Positions 9,402-16,736 of a stretch of DNA of 47,535 nt are shown in pieces. The stretch is taken from positions 1 to 47,535 of the forward strand of contig CALURG010000026.1 in the NCBI GenBank assembly GCA_944323115.1, read 5' to 3'. Made by a program: the position numbers and the translations under genes. Under the pieces are notes generated by a model. That model worked only from the letters and a program-made list of their open reading frames with translations. It made no database searches and was not told the origin of the DNA. This stretch comes from Candidatus Gastranaerophilales bacterium (lineage in GTDB: Bacteria; Cyanobacteriota; Vampirovibrionia; Gastranaerophilales; Gastranaerophilaceae). Numbering within the stretch: position 1 is the stretch's first letter; the number at the start of each line of letters is the position of its first letter.

Positions 9402-10835
9402 ATGATTATGAAAAAAAACAAAACAAAAATAGTTGCCACACTCGGCCCCGCAAGCCGTAATGAAAGTACTATAGAAGAGCTTGTACTTGCCGGTGCAACA
9501 ATGTTTAGGATAAACACATCGCACAATACACCTGAAGAACATGCAGAAGCAATTGCTCTTATCAGAAATGTTGAAAAAAGATTAAAAACTTTTATCCCTG
9601 TCTTAATTGACCTTCAGGGCCCTAAAATAAGAGTGGGAAATTTGATTGAGCCGATTCCTTTGAAAGAAGGACAAGAATTAATTTTGCAATACGGTCTTGA
9701 ACAAAATGATCCGAATATTGTTCCTGTCGATTACAAGGGTATTGCCGAAGATTTGCATGTCGGTGAATACATACTTCTTGATGACGGAAAAATTAAAATT
9801 GAAGTCACAAAAAAAGAAGGTGAAAAAGTTTATGTAAAAGTTTTGCACGGCGAACTTCTGAAACCCAGAAAAGGTATAAATATACCGGGCGGAACAAAAA
9901 GTGTCTCTGCCATCACTGAAAGAGATGTTGATTTTATAAAATTTGCGGTAGACAATGATGCTGATTATCTGGCACTTTCTTTTGTAAGAGACAAAGATGA
10001 TGTTATGCTGGCAAAAAAATATCTCAGCCATTTTGGAGCGGATATTCCTATTGTTGCAAAAATTGAAAAACCTGAAGCTGTTAAAAATATCGAATCAATA
10101 CTTGATGTGGCTGATGCAGTAATGGTTGCAAGAGGAGATTTGGGCATAGAACTTGCTCCGGAGAAAGTACCGATGGTGCAGAAACAAATTATCGACGCCG
10201 CATTCACACACAGAAAAACCTGTATCGTTGCGACCCAAATGCTCGAATCCATGATAGAAGAGCCTATTCCGACAAGAGCAGAAGCGTCTGATGTTGCAAA
10301 TGCAATCTTGGATGGTGCTGACGCCGTAATGCTTTCAGGAGAAACCGCAGCAGGAAAATATCCTGTTGAAGCCGTAAAAATGATGGCTATGATTGCACAT
10401 GACGTTGAGCAAAGCAGTTTTGTCAGCTACAATTTGGATTTGCCCATGAACCCAAAATATGAGCCGACACCTCAGGCTGTTGCTGCCGCCGCTGTAAAAA
10501 TGGCAAATGATTTGGAAGCAAAAGCAATACTGGCATTTACTCATACAGGATATACGGTAAAATTGCTTTCAAAATTGCGTCCTTCCGTTCCGGTGCTCGC
10601 AATTTCCGACAATTACAAAACATGCAGAAAACTGAATTTGTTCTGGGATATGCACCCTTATCAAAAAGACTGGGATGTTGATTTGAATGATGAATTGCTC
10701 AAAAAAATTGATAAACTTTTGTTAGAAAAAACCGAATACAAAAAAGATGACAGAGTGATAATTATCGGTTCAATCCCTCAGCTTATTACAGGAAGAACAA
10801 ACTTCCTGAGAGTACACAGAATGTGTGCTTTTTAA
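9402..10835 (+). CDS. pyk: Pyruvate kinase
   Basis: 477 residues from the ATG at 9402. I chose this start because AAAGGAAA lies seven or so bases before it; the frame also permits a TTG at 9384. The fold opens with TKIVATLGPASRNE. Further motifs are the substrate/K+ region (FRINTSHNTPEEH), LIDLQGPKIRVG, the catalytic lysine region IVAKIEKPEAV, and MVARGDLGIELAPEKVP. Then come ATQMLESMIEEPIPTRAEASDVANA and DGADAVMLSGETAAGKYP. It converts PEP + ADP to pyruvate + ATP. The protein ends after the C-terminal allosteric domain and lacks the extra PEP-utilising domain found in some Gram-positive enzymes. The gene is monocistronic and ends near a strong terminator. Confidence 0.98.
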   Translation: MIMKKNKTKIVATLGPASRNESTIEELVLAGATMFRINTSHNTPEEHAEAIALIRNVEKRLKTFIPVLIDLQGPKIRVGNLIEPIPLKEGQELILQYGLEQNDPNIVPVDYKGIAEDLHVGEYILLDDGKIKIEVTKKEGEKVYVKVLHGELLKPRKGINIPGGTKSVSAITERDVDFIKFAVDNDADYLALSFVRDKDDVMLAKKYLSHFGADIPIVAKIEKPEAVKNIESILDVADAVMVARGDLGIELAPEKVPMVQKQIIDAAFTHRKTCIVATQMLESMIEEPIPTRAEASDVANAILDGADAVMLSGETAAGKYPVEAVKMMAMIAHDVEQSSFVSYNLDLPMNPKYEPTPQAVAAAAVKMANDLEAKAILAFTHTGYTVKLLSKLRPSVPVLAISDNYKTCRKLNLFWDMHPYQKDWDVDLNDELLKKIDKLLLEKTEYKKDDRVIIIGSIPQLITGRTNFLRVHRMCAF

Positions 10836-10890
10836 AAAGCGGACAACACGGGGCCGTAAGTGTAGCCCCCGTTTGAATAAAACAAAACAT

Positions 10891-10917
10891 GGCTCTAGGA
10901 CAGAGCCTGTTTTTTTA
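10891..10917 (+). terminator. Rho-independent terminator after pyk
   Basis: GGCTCT and AGAGCC pair around AGGAC, followed by TGTTTTTTT. A second GC-rich hairpin (ACGGGG/CCCCGT, 10848-10872) sits just upstream without a T tract. The rest of the gap to speB (10918-11095) holds no gene; it carries a half copy of a dispersed repeat (10975-10990). Confidence 0.85.
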
Positions 10918-10974
10918 TCCTTGTATATGCTGCGTAATTCGGTGACAAAAATTTTCATTCGATTTTTGCTTAAC

Positions 10975-10990
10975 CAAGTTCAAGATGACA
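10975..10990. repeat. Half copy of dispersed repeat
   Basis: CAAGTTCAAGATGACA matches 15 of 16 bases at the end of the larger element at 23739-23882. Only this terminal half is recognisable here, in the convergent gap between pyk and speB. Confidence 0.5.
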
Positions 10991-11095
10991 ATAAAGATTT
11001 TCTGACATATGACACAACCAAAGAGAGTTCGTCCTTGCAAAATCAGAAGCAAAACTTTCAAAATATAAATATATCTAGGGTACAAATTTAAAAAA

Positions 11096-11929
11096 CTACA
11101 TTGCCATCAAAACATCACGGATAATTTTTGTCACAACAGCCGTTGAAGCACCGCTGTTGTCATAATCCGGAGCGAGTTCGACAACATCTGCACCGACTAT
11201 ATCAAAATCTTTCAAATATTTTATCCATTCAGCAAGTTCCCTGTACAACAACCCGTCAGGTTCAGGTGTTCCGGTGCCCGGCATTACTGATGGGTCAAGT
11301 ACATCTACGTCAATAGACAAAAATATTTTTTTATTTTTGATTGATTCAAGGTCTTTAGAATTTTTTACCGGAGTATTAAACTTGTTCATCAGTTCAAATT
11401 CTTCCTGTAGACCTGAGCGAATACCTATTTGTTTAAGATTTTCAAAACCGATTATTTCACCGATTCTTCTCATCACACTGGCATGCGAGAGTTTTTCCCC
11501 GAGATAATCTTCCCGTAAATCAGTGTGGGCATCAAAATGTATAACTGCCAAATTGTCATACACTTTTTTGCAGGATTTTACGGCAGGAAGTGTCACCAAA
11601 TGCTCTCCGCCAATACCCAAAAATTTCTTTTTGTCGGAAAAAACTTGAAAAGCATTGTCTTCAATAATTTTTAATGCTTTTTCCGTATTGCCGAAAGGAA
11701 GCTCCAAATCACCGGCATCCGTAAATTTTGTGTCTTCCAAATGCATATTATAAACTGGTGAATAATCTTCCAACCCCCAGCTTGCACAACGAAGCCTTTC
11801 CGGTGCAAACCGACTGCCGGGTCTGTAAGAACATGTTCCGTCAAAAGGCAAACCCACCATAACAATTTCGGCTTCGGAGTATTTTTCTAAAGAGCCGAGC
11901 CAATATCTGCTAAGAAACGGTCCGAGCAT
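11096..11929 (-). CDS. speB: Agmatinase / ureohydrolase-family enzyme
   Basis: 277 residues of the arginase/agmatinase fold. The Mn-binding motifs are all present: GIGGEH, HFDAHTDLRED and SIDVDVLDPSVMPGTGTPEPDG, plus the downstream ADVVELAPDYD. The size and the GTGTPEPDG context favour agmatinase (agmatine to putrescine + urea) over arginase, but specificity cannot be proven from sequence. Its ATG lies one base past the pilO stop, so it is probably translationally coupled to pilO and co-transcribed with the pilus genes, an odd partnership. The gene converges with pyk. Confidence 0.9.
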   Translation of the reverse strand: MLGPFLSRYWLGSLEKYSEAEIVMVGLPFDGTCSYRPGSRFAPERLRCASWGLEDYSPVYNMHLEDTKFTDAGDLELPFGNTEKALKIIEDNAFQVFSDKKKFLGIGGEHLVTLPAVKSCKKVYDNLAVIHFDAHTDLREDYLGEKLSHASVMRRIGEIIGFENLKQIGIRSGLQEEFELMNKFNTPVKNSKDLESIKNKKIFLSIDVDVLDPSVMPGTGTPEPDGLLYRELAEWIKYLKDFDIVGADVVELAPDYDNSGASTAVVTKIIRDVLMAM

Positions 11930-11930
11930 A

Positions 11931-12593
11931 TTACATTCCCGGAATGTTCATAGGTGCTACGCCTGTACCTTCTACAGCCTGGTCACCCTGATTTGCAGCT
12001 TCGGCAGCTTGTTTTGCAAGCATTTTTTGCTGTTCGTTTTTGGTTGAATAGATTATTACATTTACATCTGCTATAAGAATCTTTTTATCTTTCTCATAGG
12101 GTTTTATGCTGACTTTATCAAGGTTAATCAGATAAGGATAGTTGTAAATGTCTTGAAAATATGAACGGAATTGCATATAATTACCGATTAGCTGCATAGA
12201 AATAGAGCAGACGTTATATTCCAATGACATATTTTTATTTACAATATCATGAGCAGGTGCTGTATCATAAGAGATGGATCTGAGTTTCAAACCGTTATAT
12301 TTTGCTGATTGTATAACGTCTTCAAACATTACCCCAAAAGAAGACATCTGGTCTGTAGTTTCCAAATCATTTTTATAAACCGGTTTTGTTGAAACTTTTT
12401 CTTCTTTTTCGTATTGAGCTTTTTTGTTTTTTATATTTTCAATTTCTTTTTTTGTATTTTCAGCAGTTTGAGTTTTTGCCTGAACATCTTTGTATGTTGT
12501 AACTGCTGTATTCACATTAGGAATTAAAAAATATAAACCTGCTGCTGCAAATATTACTATTATTGCGATATAGATTAACTTTTTATTTTCCAC
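11931..12593 (-). CDS. pilO: Type IV pilus inner-membrane protein PilO
   Basis: 220 residues from a GTG start at 12593, six bases after AAAGGG; a TTG at 12608 is less convincing. One N-terminal membrane helix (LIYIAIIVIFAAAGLYFLIP) is followed by a coiled coil (about 35-65). A PilO-like ferredoxin fold comes next, with YNVCSISMQLIGNYMQFRSYFQDIYNYP split over its core strands. The C-terminal tail is low-complexity (KQAAEAANQGDQ). PilO pairs with PilN in the periplasm to link the cytoplasmic PilM ring to the outer-membrane channel. It follows the PilM-PilN fusion by 32 bases in the same operon. No PilP or secretin PilQ gene follows. Confidence 0.8.
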   Translation of the reverse strand: MENKKLIYIAIIVIFAAAGLYFLIPNVNTAVTTYKDVQAKTQTAENTKKEIENIKNKKAQYEKEEKVSTKPVYKNDLETTDQMSSFGVMFEDVIQSAKYNGLKLRSISYDTAPAHDIVNKNMSLEYNVCSISMQLIGNYMQFRSYFQDIYNYPYLINLDKVSIKPYEKDKKILIADVNVIIYSTKNEQQKMLAKQAAEAANQGDQAVEGTGVAPMNIPGM

Positions 12594-12625
12594 TTTGCAC
12601 CCTTTCAATGGATTTTTTGTTATTT

Positions 12626-14275
12626 TTATGTGTTAGGTAATTGAGGAAGTTCAGATGAATTTGTGCTTCCTTGTTGGTTTTGTTGGCCGTTTTGTTCTTT
12701 GTTTTGTGCAGCTTGTTCTTTTGCAGCCACACCTTTATATCTCGGATTTGACAGTTCAAAAGAGTAAACAGCATTATCTGTTTGTTCAATGTCAAATGCA
12801 CCGCCGTTGTCATCAACACTAAGTTTTGACAAAATCAAATTTGAATCGGCAACTTGAGATTTTATATTTCTGAAGAAAAGATACACATCATCTACAGATG
12901 TTGTTTCACCTGCAATACCGTATGCACCTTCAGTGTCTGCATAGAAAGATGTCAACCATACATGCTGCGGGATATCTGCACCTATAGCATTGTAATACAA
13001 TATTTTTGTCAACATACTTTTATCTATGTTTTTTGCAGCTGTATAAATATCTATTTTGCTGTCTTCTTTTTTAAGATTTTCCAACTCGGCATTCATGTTT
13101 GTAATATCTTGTTCCAGTGTGCTTCTTTTGGCTTCAAGGTTTTTTACATAAGACCCTAAAGCAGTGTTGCCCAAGAATAATACGGCAAAAATTGCAATAC
13201 CGACAATCATTGAATAAATCAACAACTGATCGCTGGTCAATTCAAAACCGAGAACATTTATTGTATCTGCTGCTGTTTTTATTTCCGGCGAAACAAGGAA
13301 GTTTAACTTTAAGCCGAAATCTCTTGTTCTGTATATTGCAGCACCGATAGACTCCGGCGTAATTCCTTTAATATAATTCGGCAATACAGTCAAATCTACA
13401 TCCATGATAGGAGTTTTTGAATACTGGTTGCATTCAAGGAAAATAACATCTCCCGGCTGTTTCAACTGTATAGCAAGGATTTCTGCACTGACATCATTTG
13501 ATTCACTTATTATCAAAAGTTTGTCAGACGGGAATCTTTCGAGCACAGATGATGCAGCTTGAGCAATTGCAACATAAACCTCATCATTGCTAAAAGATTT
13601 TATTGCCAAAGGATCTTCATAATATTCAATTATGTTGTAATCAAGAAGTGAAAATACAGCATAACTGTTTTGTGAAACAAGAAGTATGTTCCAAGAACCC
13701 GGTGATTTTGCAAAATCTCTTGTGATTTCAGTATATTCAAGAGTTTTTAATAAAGATGAATAAGTATTTTCTATAGCAACAAGATCTGCACCCAGTTCCG
13801 CAAATATTTGTGTAATTATATCAACAACACCTTCTTGCAAAGCCGAATACAATACATATCTTTTTTCTGTCGTGTTATTTTCTTTTATTTCAGTCCAGCT
13901 TACAACAGGAACATTCTTTTTGAAAAGATAACTTTCTTCAACAATTGATGTCAATGCACCTGTAACACCTTCATCATCAAGAACTGTAGGCAAAAACGTG
14001 TGTCCGAAAGTAACACTCGGCAGATTCAGCACTACATGCGAATTTTTGGGATCAATCCTCAACTCGCTGAAAAGCTCTTTTAAAGCCACTTTAAATTCGT
14101 TATAATCCTCAATTTCCCTTGTCGAAGAGTTGTAAGCGAGCGGTCTTTGACCGTATTTCATAATTTTACGCTGTACAGCGTCAACCATAATCATCTCTAA
14201 ACCGACATTCGGAGAGACTGAAACTCCTACATTTACCTTTGTATCAGGTTTCAATTTTGATAAAAAATTTTCCAT
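12626..14275 (-). CDS. Fused PilM-PilN type IV pilus assembly protein
   Basis: 549 residues joining two proteins that are normally separate. Residues 1-320 resemble PilM, the actin-like cytoplasmic component (VNVGVSVSPNVGLEMIMVD; LNLPSVTFGHTF; LGADLVAIENTYSSLL; SIGAAIYRTRDF). LKLNFLVSPE at 323-332 matches the usual PilN beginning. It is followed by a membrane helix (351-372), a coiled coil (376-403) and the PilN-type periplasmic domain with PQHVWLTSFYADTEG. The C-terminus is a Q/N/S-rich tail. In other bacteria PilM holds the N-terminal tail of PilN; here that contact is built into one chain. It is the first gene of the pilMN-pilO-speB operon, with a good promoter upstream. Confidence 0.82.
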   Translation of the reverse strand: MENFLSKLKPDTKVNVGVSVSPNVGLEMIMVDAVQRKIMKYGQRPLAYNSSTREIEDYNEFKVALKELFSELRIDPKNSHVVLNLPSVTFGHTFLPTVLDDEGVTGALTSIVEESYLFKKNVPVVSWTEIKENNTTEKRYVLYSALQEGVVDIITQIFAELGADLVAIENTYSSLLKTLEYTEITRDFAKSPGSWNILLVSQNSYAVFSLLDYNIIEYYEDPLAIKSFSNDEVYVAIAQAASSVLERFPSDKLLIISESNDVSAEILAIQLKQPGDVIFLECNQYSKTPIMDVDLTVLPNYIKGITPESIGAAIYRTRDFGLKLNFLVSPEIKTAADTINVLGFELTSDQLLIYSMIVGIAIFAVLFLGNTALGSYVKNLEAKRSTLEQDITNMNAELENLKKEDSKIDIYTAAKNIDKSMLTKILYYNAIGADIPQHVWLTSFYADTEGAYGIAGETTSVDDVYLFFRNIKSQVADSNLILSKLSVDDNGGAFDIEQTDNAVYSFELSNPRYKGVAAKEQAAQNKEQNGQQNQQGSTNSSELPQLPNT

Positions 14276-14317
14276 TCACTAATTCCAAATTAAAAATTGT
14301 TACGTAAACCTTCAATA

Positions 14318-14346
14318 ATTATATTATAGTATAATTATTATGGCAA
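14318..14346 (-). promoter_or_regulatory. Promoter of the pilMN-pilO-speB operon
   Basis: On the minus strand TTGCCA (14341-14346), a 17-base spacer and a perfect TATAAT (14318-14323) precede pilMN. The predicted start is near 14311, leaving a 36-base leader. The same AT-rich stretch contains TATAAT on the plus strand (14330-14335), probably the -10 for the divergent rlmB, so the two promoters overlap. Confidence 0.65.
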
Positions 14347-14373
14347 GGATATTACAAAAGGCAAAAATACTGT

Positions 14374-15132
14374 ATGAGTATGAAAAATTTTATATACGGA
14401 AGAAACAGTGTAATTGAGTCATTGCAAGCTAATTCAAATAGAATTAACAAAATTTTAATATCAAAAAATGCATCAAATGATGTAAAAATTAATGAAATAA
14501 TCCAACTTGCAAAAGAAAAAGGTGTAATTTTTCAATTTGTACCGAAAGAAAAGTTTCATGAATACTCCGACCTCCCTCATCAAGGTGTTGTTGCGGCGGT
14601 TTCTCCGGTTGAATATCTGGACTTTTATGATTTTTTACATAAAGAAAAAAACGGCTATTCAAAAGTAATAATTTCAGACGGTATAGAAGATCCTCACAAT
14701 CTCGGTGCAATTATCAGAACAGCAGCGTGTGCAGGGTATGATGCAATAATAATTCCCTCAAGGCGGAATGCTCAAGTCAATGCAACCGTTGAAAAAACTT
14801 CGGCAGGTGCAATTAACCACATACCTGTAATTCAGGTTAATAGTCTTTCGAATGTCATAGACAAATTAAAAGATAACGACTATTGGATAATTGCGGCTGA
14901 TGCACATGGAAAAGATAATTACTTTGATATCAATTATTCTGACATGAATTTTGCACTGATTATGGGAGGAGAACAAACGGGTGTTTCTTCAAGTAACATG
15001 AAAAAAGCTGATTTTGTTGTAAAAATACCTATGTTAAGAGACTTTAACTCTCTGAACGTTTCAAATGCGGCGGCTGCTATAATTTATGAATCGGTAAGAC
15101 AGACGGTGCAAACTCAAAAACATATTGTATAA
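14374..15132 (+). CDS. rlmB: 23S rRNA 2'-O-methyltransferase RlmB (SpoU family)
   Basis: 252 residues. An N-terminal substrate-binding domain (IYGRNSVIESLQAN) is followed by the SPOUT knot. Its three motifs are DGIEDPHNLGAIIRTA (motif 1), IMGGEQTGVSS (motif 2) and IPMLRDFNSLNVSNAAAAI (motif 3). RlmB methylates G2251 in the 23S rRNA P loop; TrmH-like tRNA specificity is a less likely alternative. The start at 14374 has AAAAGG upstream at a long spacing; an ATG six bases later is possible. It is divergent from the pilus operon and followed 108 bases later by the sigma factor. Confidence 0.92.
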   Translation: MSMKNFIYGRNSVIESLQANSNRINKILISKNASNDVKINEIIQLAKEKGVIFQFVPKEKFHEYSDLPHQGVVAAVSPVEYLDFYDFLHKEKNGYSKVIISDGIEDPHNLGAIIRTAACAGYDAIIIPSRRNAQVNATVEKTSAGAINHIPVIQVNSLSNVIDKLKDNDYWIIAADAHGKDNYFDINYSDMNFALIMGGEQTGVSSSNMKKADFVVKIPMLRDFNSLNVSNAAAAIIYESVRQTVQTQKHIV

Positions 15133-15240
15133 TATTGTATAAGAAATTTTTTAATCAGTAATAATATACGGTTAATACAAACAAAATATTTTTGACTCTT
15201 AGAATATTGACCGGCTGTTACAGATTTTACAGGAGAATAA

Positions 15241-16245
15241 ATGACAAATAAAATAGAGAAATTCAGTACGGATGACGTCGATACAAATGATGAAAATACT
15301 GAAGTTTCCTTAGAAAAAATAAATGAAGAACCGGAAGATGAAGAATTGATTCTTTCGGTTGAAGAGCCAAAAACAGCAGAAAACGTTTCTTCCGTAAATG
15401 CGGATGATTCGGTTAAAATCTACTTGCAGCAAATAGGAAAAATTCCTCTTCTCACAGCAGAGCAAGAACTTGAAGTTGCAAAAAAAATTAAAGAAAAAAA
15501 TGATGATGCAGCCAAAGAAACTTTGGTAAATGCAAATTTACGTTTGGTTGTAAGTATTGCAAAAAAATACATAGGCAGAGGTTTGTCTTTTCTTGATTTG
15601 ATACAAGAAGGCAACATGGGGCTGATGAAAGCCGCAGAAAAATTTGATTATGCCAAAGGCTACAAATTTTCTACCTATGCAACATGGTGGATTCAACAGT
15701 CAATTACACGTGCAATCGCCGACAAATCAAGAATAATCAGGCTGCCGGTGCATATGATTGAAACGTTAAGCAAAATTAAAAAAGTCACGGTAGATTTGAC
15801 AACAGAATCAGGAAAAGTTCCGTCAAAAGAAGAGATTGCTTATCGTGTAGGCATTCCTGTTTCGAAACTTACCTCTCTCATAAAAGCCGCTCAATCTACC
15901 ATAAGTATAGAAACACCGGCAACGACAAAAGACGAATCTTCAAAGCTCGGAGATTTCATTGTCGATGAGTCTACAATATCGCCGGATTCCAGAGTTTCTC
16001 AGGAAAACCTTTTTGAAGATATTCAAAAAATGCTTAATCAGCTCAGTCCGAAAGAAAGAGATGTGCTTATCATGAGATACGGGCTTAATGATGACGGCAA
16101 CAGAAAAACGCTCGAAGAAATAGGCTCACGCTACGGTGTTTCAAGAGAGCGTATCAGACAGATTGAAAACAGAGCAATAAGCAAACTGAAAAAACTTTGC
16201 AAAAACAACAATCTGACAAAAAGTTTAAAAAATTACTTTAGCTAA
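15241..16245 (+). CDS. rpoD: RNA polymerase sigma factor, RpoD/SigA group
   Basis: 334 residues. An acidic N-terminal tail (about 1-52) replaces a typical region 1.1. Region 1.2 starts at [17 protein letters not shown]. Region 2 is highly conserved: [39 protein letters not shown], and [19 protein letters not shown] for -10 recognition. Region 3 is present, and region 4.2 has [20 protein letters not shown] for -35 recognition. It directs core RNA polymerase to TTGACA/TATAAT promoters, and several promoters of that type occur in this window. The conservation suggests the primary sigma factor, but a group 2 paralogue cannot be excluded. AGGAGA precedes the ATG. A gene-free 491-base stretch follows. 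Confidence 0.93.
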   Translation: MTNKIEKFSTDDVDTNDENTEVSLEKINEEPEDEELILSVEEPKTAENVSSVNADDSVKIYLQQIGKIPLLTAEQELEVAKKIKEKNDDAAKETLVNANLRLVVSIAKKYIGRGLSFLDLIQEGNMGLMKAAEKFDYAKGYKFSTYATWWIQQSITRAIADKSRIIRLPVHMIETLSKIKKVTVDLTTESGKVPSKEEIAYRVGIPVSKLTSLIKAAQSTISIETPATTKDESSKLGDFIVDESTISPDSRVSQENLFEDIQKMLNQLSPKERDVLIMRYGLNDDGNRKTLEEIGSRYGVSRERIRQIENRAISKLKKLCKNNNLTKSLKNYFS

Positions 16246-16382
16246 TACCTGAATATTGTGCGGTAATCAAACACAAAATTTTTAGCATATTATGTTTTTG
16301 TATTCCTGAACTTAATTTGTACAGCCGCAAAGTTGTGCAAATCAAGGAAAGTATCTTAATAAATTCCGGCAGAAAAACGCAT

Positions 16383-16415
16383 AAAAAAAAGCTATAAACT
16401 TAGGGGTTCATAGCT
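16383..16415 (-). terminator. Terminator of the candidate small RNA
   Basis: On the minus strand AGCTATGAAC and GTTTATAGCT pair (one wobble) around CCCTAA and run straight into eight Ts. No minus-strand protein gene upstream could explain it. On the plus strand it lacks a T tract, so it does not serve the sigma-factor gene. Confidence 0.82.
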
Positions 16416-16568
16416 ATTAGATTAGGGATATGCGTATCGTCGTCTTTATTTAAGGAGTATAGTGTTATTCTACACATACTTTAGTTGTAGAAAATCATAC
16501 ATTGTTATGAATAATTTTTTGTATCTTCATCTGTTTATTTGATACAAGCATGACTTTTGAGAAAAAAT
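16383..16568 (-). ncRNA. Candidate small RNA, about 186 nt, unassigned
   Basis: No protein gene lies between the sigma factor and the TPR gene (16246-16736), yet the minus strand carries a complete transcription unit. A near-consensus promoter (16575-16602) would start RNA near 16568, and a strong hairpin with eight Ts (16383-16415) would end it. The RNA can fold. Perfect 7-bp hairpins occur at 16519-16525/16541-16547 and 16468-16474/16486-16492. An alternative hairpin (16456-16465/16472-16480) competes with the second. A long-range helix (16430-16438/16541-16551) could close the molecule. Length and rod-like closure recall 6S RNA, but I see no diagnostic sequence, so the family is open. No convincing reading frame occupies the transcript. 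Confidence 0.6.
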
Positions 16569-16574
16569 CATTAA

Positions 16575-16602
16575 ATTATAGGAGTCTCAGACCTGTGGTC
16601 AA
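16575..16602 (-). promoter_or_regulatory. Sigma-70 promoter driving the candidate small RNA
   Basis: TTGACC (16597-16602), a 16-base spacer and a perfect TATAAT (16575-16580) on the minus strand. It is one of the best promoter matches in the window and points away from the TPR gene into the gene-free stretch. Confidence 0.72.
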
Positions 16603-16605
16603 AAA

Positions 16606-16705
16606 ATCGGCATGCACAACTTTAGTATAAACGTACGATTTCACACAAAAAAACTAAACTTGTGTGCATAAAAACCGATATCGACTATAGGGCATTATGA
16701 CCGAT
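16606..16705. promoter_or_regulatory. Repeated GCAT/CCGAT boxes upstream of the small RNA
   Basis: GCAT-N5-CCGAT occurs twice as a direct repeat (16666-16679 and 16692-16705, 26 bases apart). A related inverted copy, ATCGG-C-ATGC (16606-16615), abuts the small-RNA -35. The inverted copy pairs with the first direct copy to make a long imperfect palindrome (16606-16620 with 16660-16679). Inside it, CACACAA/TTGTGTG is perfect. These look like binding sites shared by the small RNA and the divergent TPR gene. The binding protein is unknown. Confidence 0.45.
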
Positions 16706-16736
16706 TGGGCAGTAAATTTAAAAGGGTATAAAAGTT

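Noticed and set aside
10825-11091. 88-codon plus-strand frame after pyk
   Set aside because: It runs through two hairpins, a terminator and a repeat and has no ribosome-binding site or recognisable protein.
16383-16568. 6S RNA by name
   Set aside because: Length and position fit, but I could not lay out the typical central bubble with confidence, so only a generic small RNA is called.
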